From Clostridia bacterium (lineage in GTDB: Bacteria > Bacillota > Clostridia > Peptostreptococcales > Acidaminobacteraceae), in assembly GCA_014859095.1 (NCBI GenBank), contig JACUUV010000003.1, positions 62,001 to 126,000 of the forward strand: a stretch of 64,000 nucleotides of DNA. Direction: 5' to 3'. How positions within the stretch are numbered: position 1 is the stretch's first letter; every line of letters begins with the position of its first letter. The notes under the pieces were generated by a model. The model did no database searches. It saw nothing but the letters and a program-made list of their open reading frames with translations, and was not told the origin of the DNA. Below, in pieces: positions 57,190-64,000 of the stretch. Position numbers and translations under genes: made by a program.

Positions 57190-57272
57190 AATTATTCTCT
57201 CCTTAAATGTCTATTCGCTTCGTTTTTAATACAAAGCTCATTTAAATATCATTATAACAGAAATTTAATGAA

Positions 57273-58415
<1,143 letters not shown>

Positions 58416-59438
58416 TCATATAATCATCATTGCATCGCCAAAGCTGAAAAAACGATATTCCTCGGCTACTGCTGTTTCATAGGCGCCAAGTATGGTCGCC
58501 TTATCGATCAGTGCGCTTACGAGCATGATCAACGTCGATTCCGGCAAATGGAAATTCGTAATGAGTCCATCCACCACTTTGTATTTGTAACCTGGATATA
58601 TGAATATCTCTGTCCATCCGCTTCCCGCTGTGACCTGACCACGATCATCCGCAATGGTTTCGAGTGTTCTTGTGGATGTCGTTCCCACTGAGATGATTCG
58701 CCCCCCCGACGAACGGGTTTCATTGATGAGTGCCGCATTCTCGACGTCGAGTTCATAGTACTCGGAGTGCATTTTATGATCGTTCACATCCTCCACTTTG
58801 ACGGGTCTGAATGTCCCAAGTCCCACATGAAGCGTGATATAGGCAATCTTGACGCCCTTTGCCTGTGCCTGCTCAAGAAGTTCAGGTGTGAAATGGAGTC
58901 CGGCTGTCGGCGCTGCCGCCGAACCGTTGTGTTTGGCATATACCGTATTGTATCGCTTTGGATCATCCAATTTTTCAGTGATGTATGGAGGTAATGGCAT
59001 CGTTCCAAGCTCATCAAGTATTTCTTCGAAAATACCGTCATAACTGAACTCGATAATCCGTGTTCCTTCGTCGCCTATCCCAATTACAACACATTTCAGT
59101 TTTCCATTACCAAAAATAAACTCAGTACCGATCTTGGCTTTTTTCCCTGGCTTGACCAGCGTTTCCCACTGATTCAAATCCAGCCTCTTAAGTAGAAGGA
59201 ATTCCACCGAAGCGCCAGTATCCTTGACACCAAAAAGTCTCGCAGGGATGACTTTGGTGTTGTTGAGCACCAAACAATCCCCGTGAGACAGGTAATCCAA
59301 AAAATCGTAAAATTTGCGATGCGTGATCTCTCCAGTCGCACGGTCCAAATGCATCAATCGCGATTCAGATCGGTCCAAAAGAGGCGACTGTGCTATCAAA
59401 TGCTCTGGTAAATCAAAATAAAAGTCTTTAGTTCTCAT
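58416..59438 (-). CDS. queA: S-adenosylmethionine:tRNA ribosyltransferase-isomerase
   Basis: [50 protein letters not shown]...[16 protein letters not shown]. Confidence 0.97.
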   Translation of the reverse strand: MRTKDFYFDLPEHLIAQSPLLDRSESRLMHLDRATGEITHRKFYDFLDYLSHGDCLVLNNTKVIPARLFGVKDTGASVEFLLLKRLDLNQWETLVKPGKKAKIGTEFIFGNGKLKCVVIGIGDEGTRIIEFSYDGIFEEILDELGTMPLPPYITEKLDDPKRYNTVYAKHNGSAAAPTAGLHFTPELLEQAQAKGVKIAYITLHVGLGTFRPVKVEDVNDHKMHSEYYELDVENAALINETRSSGGRIISVGTTSTRTLETIADDRGQVTAGSGWTEIFIYPGYKYKVVDGLITNFHLPESTLIMLVSALIDKATILGAYETAVAEEYRFFSFGDAMMII

Positions 59439-59450
59439 TTTCCACCTTTT

Positions 59451-61082
59451 CTAATTCTGTTTATTATATATTGCATCGAGTCGGGTGTCATTGTAATAAT
59501 GTGCCAAAATCTTTGTATAATCAAAGCCGAGCTCCGCCATCTTTTTAGCACCCCATTGACTCATGCCAAGACCATGACCGTACCCATGACCGTAAAAAGT
59601 CACCGAACCGATTTTTGCGTCCACTTCCTCAAACACATCTACTGTAGTGGTCACAATTTGTTGAGGGGGCTCTATTCTGTTGATTCTGAACAAAGTTGTT
59701 CCTCTGCTTGTCACCACACGAATCGAGTCTTTTGTTTCGTATTCAGCGTAAGCACCCTCTGAACTGAGTGCGATTTTAGGCGCTAAAACAACTCCTGGCG
59801 CAGGTAGCCTTTCAGGAATTTTTGTCACTGCTGTTGAAGGATCAAAGCTGAACATCAGACTTTTTAGTGTGGTCGTACCCAGGATTGAACGTGTCTTTTC
59901 CTTATATAACGTGGCTGTGCTCATGGTTCCGACAAACTGCACAGTCACGGCTCTTCCGTTTTCAGTTCGTTGCAGGATTCTGATCTTATCCAATTTGCCG
60001 ATGTTGTAACCCGCGATAAGAAGTTTTTGTTCAATCTCCAAATTGTTCATGACGAGTTGCCAATCCGTATTTGGAGCACCAAGTGAAAAAGGGTCCTCTA
60101 CGGGTTTGAGATAAGGAATTTCCGCAGACCATATATTTTCAGGCGAATCGGTATACCCGCCGCTATTTGAATGATAATAGCATTGCGCAAGCAGTCCTTG
60201 ATAAGTCAGAACCATTCCCGCAGTGGCATCCACTGCCAAGTTGCTCATCGGTTTTTCCACCGAATAGCCTCCGTACACCTGACTTTTGATTGTATCACAG
60301 ACATCGAATCCAAATTCTCCATATTTTCCAACACTTTGAATCGCGTAATTTCTGGCTGCCACAGCTTGTGCTTTAAGAGCTTCTATCGGCCAGTCACCAC
60401 TCATTTCTTTTGGCAATACACCATAAAGATAATGTGACATGCCGACGCGATTGATGAACGTCATGTCACTTCCCGGAAGGCGTTTCACCAAAAAACCATT
60501 TCTATATTGCACTTGTCTGAATTTGAAAACATCACTCTTGAACATGGTTTCCGGAATCGATGAATCATAGGACAATACCGGCACGCCATCCGCGGATAAA
60601 AGCACGCCAGTGTTTCCAAAATCAAATGTTTGAACCATGTCCAAACCGAATTTAATACCAATACTTCCAGTGGCAATCATCGCTTCCTGTTCAGAAGCAA
60701 AATCGCCAAAAAGGATATGCCATTGTCCATCATAAGCCATATATACTGCTTCGTCAATGGATTTCAACCTGATAAAATCGAGTTGCGCCATTTCATGGTT
60801 CGGATAGGCCTTCCCAAGTTTCAAATGATACCCTTCATCTTTTTGGATCTTCAATCGGTTATTGGCACCAAGATTCATAAGCGATATGAATCCTCCTGCC
60901 TTGCTGTCAATCCCAAATTCAAAACCATTGGAACTCTCAACGTCGAAAGGACCTGTGCTGACACTCCCATAAGAGAGGCCGACATCGATCACTGGTTCCG
61001 AATTCGCATAAGTGAGTTGTCCCATCATTATGGCAATCAGAATCAACATCATTATTATTTTCAGTGGTCTCATATTTCTCAT
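59451..61082 (-). CDS. SpoIID/LytB domain protein
   Basis: [37 protein letters not shown]...[19 protein letters not shown]...[33 protein letters not shown]. Confidence 0.94.
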   Translation of the reverse strand: MRNMRPLKIIMMLILIAIMMGQLTYANSEPVIDVGLSYGSVSTGPFDVESSNGFEFGIDSKAGGFISLMNLGANNRLKIQKDEGYHLKLGKAYPNHEMAQLDFIRLKSIDEAVYMAYDGQWHILFGDFASEQEAMIATGSIGIKFGLDMVQTFDFGNTGVLLSADGVPVLSYDSSIPETMFKSDVFKFRQVQYRNGFLVKRLPGSDMTFINRVGMSHYLYGVLPKEMSGDWPIEALKAQAVAARNYAIQSVGKYGEFGFDVCDTIKSQVYGGYSVEKPMSNLAVDATAGMVLTYQGLLAQCYYHSNSGGYTDSPENIWSAEIPYLKPVEDPFSLGAPNTDWQLVMNNLEIEQKLLIAGYNIGKLDKIRILQRTENGRAVTVQFVGTMSTATLYKEKTRSILGTTTLKSLMFSFDPSTAVTKIPERLPAPGVVLAPKIALSSEGAYAEYETKDSIRVVTSRGTTLFRINRIEPPQQIVTTTVDVFEEVDAKIGSVTFYGHGYGHGLGMSQWGAKKMAELGFDYTKILAHYYNDTRLDAIYNKQN

Positions 61083-62125
61083 AATACCTCCTGAAGATCG
61101 TCACCGACGACAAATGCCAGTTGTTCACCAGTAGCCACAGCCTCATATCCGAGATGCATACGCCCTTTATTGGTGACCACACGGCCACGAGGGGTCCGAT
61201 GAATGAAACCGATCTGCATCAGATAAGGTTCATAGACATCTTCTATAGTAGTATTCTCTTCTCCGGTTGTCGCCGCCAGCGTGTCGATGCCTACTGGACC
61301 GCCATCGAAAAATTCGATGATGCATTCCAGGATCTTTCGATCGACGGCATCAAGTCCAATCGGATCGATTTCAAGCATATCGAGCGCTTTTTTTGCGATT
61401 TCTCTTGTAACTATGCCCGAGCCTCTGACCTGTGCATAATCCCTGACCCTTTTAAGGAGTCTGTTGACAATTCTAGGTGTGCCTCTACTTCTGGTGGCCA
61501 TTTCCATCGTCGCATCCTCATCAATGGGGATGTTCAGGACGTCTGCAGATCTCCTGATGATTTCAGCCAGTTCATCCACACCGTAAAGATCCAGTTTGCA
61601 TATGACTCCAAATCTATCTCTGAGCGGTGCGGTCAACTGCCCCGCTCTTGTGGTCGCACCGACCAGTGTGAAATGGGGAAGATCAAGTCTTACCGATCTC
61701 GCCCCGGGTCCTTTGCCGATCACAATGTCGATTGCATAATCTTCCATGGCGGGATACAGCACTTCTTCCACGTGTCTGCTGAGTCTGTGGATCTCATCTA
61801 TGAACAAAACGTCACCGTCCTTAAGGCCTGTCAATATGGCGGCCAAGTCGCCAGGCCTCTCTATTGCGGGTCCTGACGTAATCTTGATCCCGGCGTTCAT
61901 TTCGTTGGCTATGATCGCTGATAGTGTAGTCTTGCCAAGTCCTGGTGGGCCGTACAAAAGAACATGGTCGAGTGACTCGCCACGTAATTTTGCGGCTTTC
62001 ATAAAGATTCCGAGTTTTTCCTTCGTTTTGGTCTGACCGATGTATTCCTCTATATGTTTAGGCCTAATGGACTTTTCTTGTATATGGTCTTCTTCTATGT
62101 GCTGGGGAGTGACAAAACGTTCCAT
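61079..62125 (-). CDS. ruvB: Holliday junction branch migration DNA helicase RuvB
   Basis: [59 protein letters not shown]...[19 protein letters not shown]. Confidence 0.98.
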   Translation of the reverse strand: MERFVTPQHIEEDHIQEKSIRPKHIEEYIGQTKTKEKLGIFMKAAKLRGESLDHVLLYGPPGLGKTTLSAIIANEMNAGIKITSGPAIERPGDLAAILTGLKDGDVLFIDEIHRLSRHVEEVLYPAMEDYAIDIVIGKGPGARSVRLDLPHFTLVGATTRAGQLTAPLRDRFGVICKLDLYGVDELAEIIRRSADVLNIPIDEDATMEMATRSRGTPRIVNRLLKRVRDYAQVRGSGIVTREIAKKALDMLEIDPIGLDAVDRKILECIIEFFDGGPVGIDTLAATTGEENTTIEDVYEPYLMQIGFIHRTPRGRVVTNKGRMHLGYEAVATGEQLAFVVGDDLQEVL

Positions 62126-62138
62126 GTGACCTCCATCT

Positions 62139-62732
62139 TTATTGTGTCATTAATTTTCTGAGTGCTGATTTTATGATATCTTCAACCGACATGCCGGCGA
62201 GATCCATACTCTTGATCACGCCTTGCGCCTCGCTTTTTGTGTATCCAAGCGTCACAAGTGCCGCGAGAGCGTCTCCTTGATCACCGACTAAAGTCGGTGT
62301 GTCAATGGAATCCAAGCCTACATGTCCGAGTTTTGCAACTTTGTCCTTAAGTTCCAGTACAATTCTCTCTGCGGTTTTTTTACCAACGCCGTGGGCTGAA
62401 GTCAATGCCTTGATATCCCCAGTCCCTATAATGAATGCCAATTGGGTGAAAGGAATGGAGGATAAAATGCCTATGGCGACTTTTGTGCCTACGCCACTTA
62501 CAGCAGTGAGAAGCTGGAACATATGAAGTTCATCCCTGGTGGAAAACCCGACGAGAGCGATCAGATCTTCTCTTACGATCATTTCAGTGTAAACCACAAC
62601 CGCCTCACCAGGACTGCTGAAATCCGAAATGGATGGTGTGGACGTCGCAATCTTATATCCTATTCCTTGGTTCTCAACCACTATGAAATCAGATTCCACA
62701 TGGTTCAGTGTGCCTTTTATATAATCAAACAT
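62139..62732 (-). CDS. ruvA: Holliday junction branch migration protein RuvA
   Basis: [28 protein letters not shown]...[19 protein letters not shown]...[22 protein letters not shown]. Confidence 0.97.
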   Translation of the reverse strand: MFDYIKGTLNHVESDFIVVENQGIGYKIATSTPSISDFSSPGEAVVVYTEMIVREDLIALVGFSTRDELHMFQLLTAVSGVGTKVAIGILSSIPFTQLAFIIGTGDIKALTSAHGVGKKTAERIVLELKDKVAKLGHVGLDSIDTPTLVGDQGDALAALVTLGYTKSEAQGVIKSMDLAGMSVEDIIKSALRKLMTQ

Positions 62733-62773
62733 CCTACGCTCCGTATTTTTCTTCTATTATAACCTATTTGACT

Positions 62774-62813
62774 AAAAAACGCACCCATAATCCTGTTGGA
62801 CTATGGGCGCGTC
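62774..62813 (-). terminator. Intrinsic terminator downstream of PspC-domain gene
   Basis: On minus: GACGCGCCCATAGTCCaacaGGATTATGGGTGCGTTTTTTAG. Confidence 0.8.
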
Positions 62814-62829
62814 TATCTGGCTTTGAGTT

Positions 62830-63096
62830 TTATCTTTCATACCGGTCCGCATCATCGTATTCATCAATTTCTTCTTCATCGATGTCGGTGAATTTGACTT
62901 CATTCGGGTCACATGTCGGCAATACGATTGCGAGTATGATGTAGATCAAAACTGGTGATCCCACTCCGAAAATGATGGCGAGTACCCAGATGAGTCGTAC
63001 GATTGTCACATCTATGCTAAAATAATGTGCAAGTCCCGCACAGACTCCTGAAACTTTTTCTTCACTTTCCATTTTACATAATTTCTTGGTGGCCAT
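62830..63096 (-). CDS. PspC domain-containing protein
   Basis: KKLCKMESEEKVSGVCAGLAHYFSIDVTIVRLIWVLAIIFGVGSPVLIYIILAIVLP. Confidence 0.92.
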   Translation of the reverse strand: MATKKLCKMESEEKVSGVCAGLAHYFSIDVTIVRLIWVLAIIFGVGSPVLIYIILAIVLPTCDPNEVKFTDIDEEEIDEYDDADRYER

Positions 63097-63277
63097 AACG
63101 TTTCCTCCTTTATAATCTCTTGTGATAATATTAACCTAAATTTTGTCTATCCGCAAGCGTTCTAGAGGATTCTAACGTCATTCTAACCCTTTATTAATCT
63201 GACTACGTTTTCGGATTTCAAATACAGCTCATATTCCAAATAGTGTTTCTTTTGTTTGGTTGTGGGCGACTTCCTTC

Positions 63278-64000
63278 CTACGCACTTTTGAGTACGCTTT
63301 TCTCTTGGTGATTGAGAATTTCCCGCTCACCTTCTTCAACGAATTGATTCGTGTAAAGCTCATAGTAATGGCCTTTGAGTGCCATGAGTTCATGGTGGTC
63401 GCCGTTTTCGATGACGACTCCTTTTTTGATGACCAGTATACGGTCCGCATTACGGATGGTGGAAAGTCGGTGAGCTATGATAAAGCTCGTCCTGTTTTCA
63501 AGCACCCTGTCGATCGCATGTTGGATTTTCGCTTCTGTTTCCGTGTCGATGGAAGATGTCGCCTCATCAAGGAAGAACAATCTAGGCTTCGCAATAATTG
63601 CACGTGCGAAGGAAATCAGTTGTTTCTCACCAGTGGATAGAAGACCGCCACCTTCTCCAACTTCTGTGTCGTAGCCTTTTTCCAGTTTGGATATAAAATC
63701 ATGTGCGTTGACGGTTTTGGCGGCTTCGATAATTTCCTCATCTGTGGCGTCCAGTTTCCCGTAACGGATGTTATCGACGATTGTGCCACTGAAAAGATGT
63801 GGCGATTGGAGCACATAACCGATGTTCGCATGCAACCAGTTTTGTGAACGTTCCCGATAATCGATGCCATCCACAAGAATCTGGCCTTCAGTGGGTTCGT
63901 AGAATCTACAGGCGAGGTTGACGATTGTGCTCTTTCCCGATCCCGTCTCACCGACAAGTGCGATGGTCTGTCCTTTTTTGACATTCAAGTTGAAGTCTTT
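63278..64000 (-). CDS. ABC transporter ATP-binding/permease protein, C-terminal nucleotide-binding part (5' end beyond window)
   Basis: GETGSGKSTIVNLACRFYEPTEGQILVDGIDYRE...LSTGEKQLISFARAIIAKPRLFFLDEATSSIDTETE; reading frame continues to the window end. Confidence 0.93.
   Translation of the reverse strand, partial: KDFNLNVKKGQTIALVGETGSGKSTIVNLACRFYEPTEGQILVDGIDYRERSQNWLHANIGYVLQSPHLFSGTIVDNIRYGKLDATDEEIIEAAKTVNAHDFISKLEKGYDTEVGEGGGLLSTGEKQLISFARAIIAKPRLFFLDEATSSIDTETEAKIQHAIDRVLENRTSFIIAHRLSTIRNADRILVIKKGVVIENGDHHELMALKGHYYELYTNQFVEEGEREILNHQEKSVLKSA

Noticed and set aside
59451-61082. SpoIID homolog as evidence for a sporulating organism
   Set aside because: SpoIID/LytB-domain proteins also occur in non-sporulating Clostridia; no other sporulation-specific gene is in the window
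61121-61876. 251-aa plus-strand ORF opposite ruvB
   Set aside because: Entirely antisense to canonical RuvB; sequence looks like translated complement, no domain
63278-64000. ABC transporter considered as a complete short ATPase gene starting at MNVKKGQT (63988)
   Set aside because: Lies within the canonical NBD and the frame continues off the window; treated as a partial MdlB-like exporter

Overview
The window is a low/medium-GC Firmicutes chromosome segment. Gene content and an amino-acid-fermenting lifestyle suggest a Clostridia member of the Fusibacter/Acidaminobacter type; this is inference. Almost every gene is on the minus strand. Most of it is housekeeping: xseA(partial)-nusB, efp, aroQ-aroK, udk, U32 peptidase, mltG, RNase J, Fur/PerR, ruvX, ireB, alaS with a T-box leader, iscR-nifS-nifU, rarA, aspS, hemZ, dtd, relA, apt, recJ, secDF, yajC, tgt, queA, spoIID and ruvBA. 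Accessory content: (1) an ornithine-fermentation operon (ord-ortA-ortB-oraS-oraE-glmL-orr) behind a clear sigma-54 promoter, with a nested 25-bp perfect inverted repeat upstream that looks like the enhancer site for the nearby sigma-54 activator; (2) a reduced type IV pilus-like cluster (pilT, minor pilins, pilC, no pilB) plus a distant PilT paralog whose Walker A Lys, Asp-box and His-box residues are substituted; (3) the SCIFF radical-SAM RiPP pair, whose 46-aa precursor is missing from the ORF track; (4) two REP/RAYT-like GGGGACAGGTC palindromes bracketing a tandem pair of response regulators, one of which has a possibly degenerate kinase-like C-terminus. I found no CRISPR array, tRNA, rRNA, prophage or intact transposase. 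No wholly new multi-gene system is evident; the best candidates for novelty are the ornithine-operon enhancer, the PilT pseudo-ATPase, the REP-flanked regulator pair and two lone plus-strand genes of unknown function.
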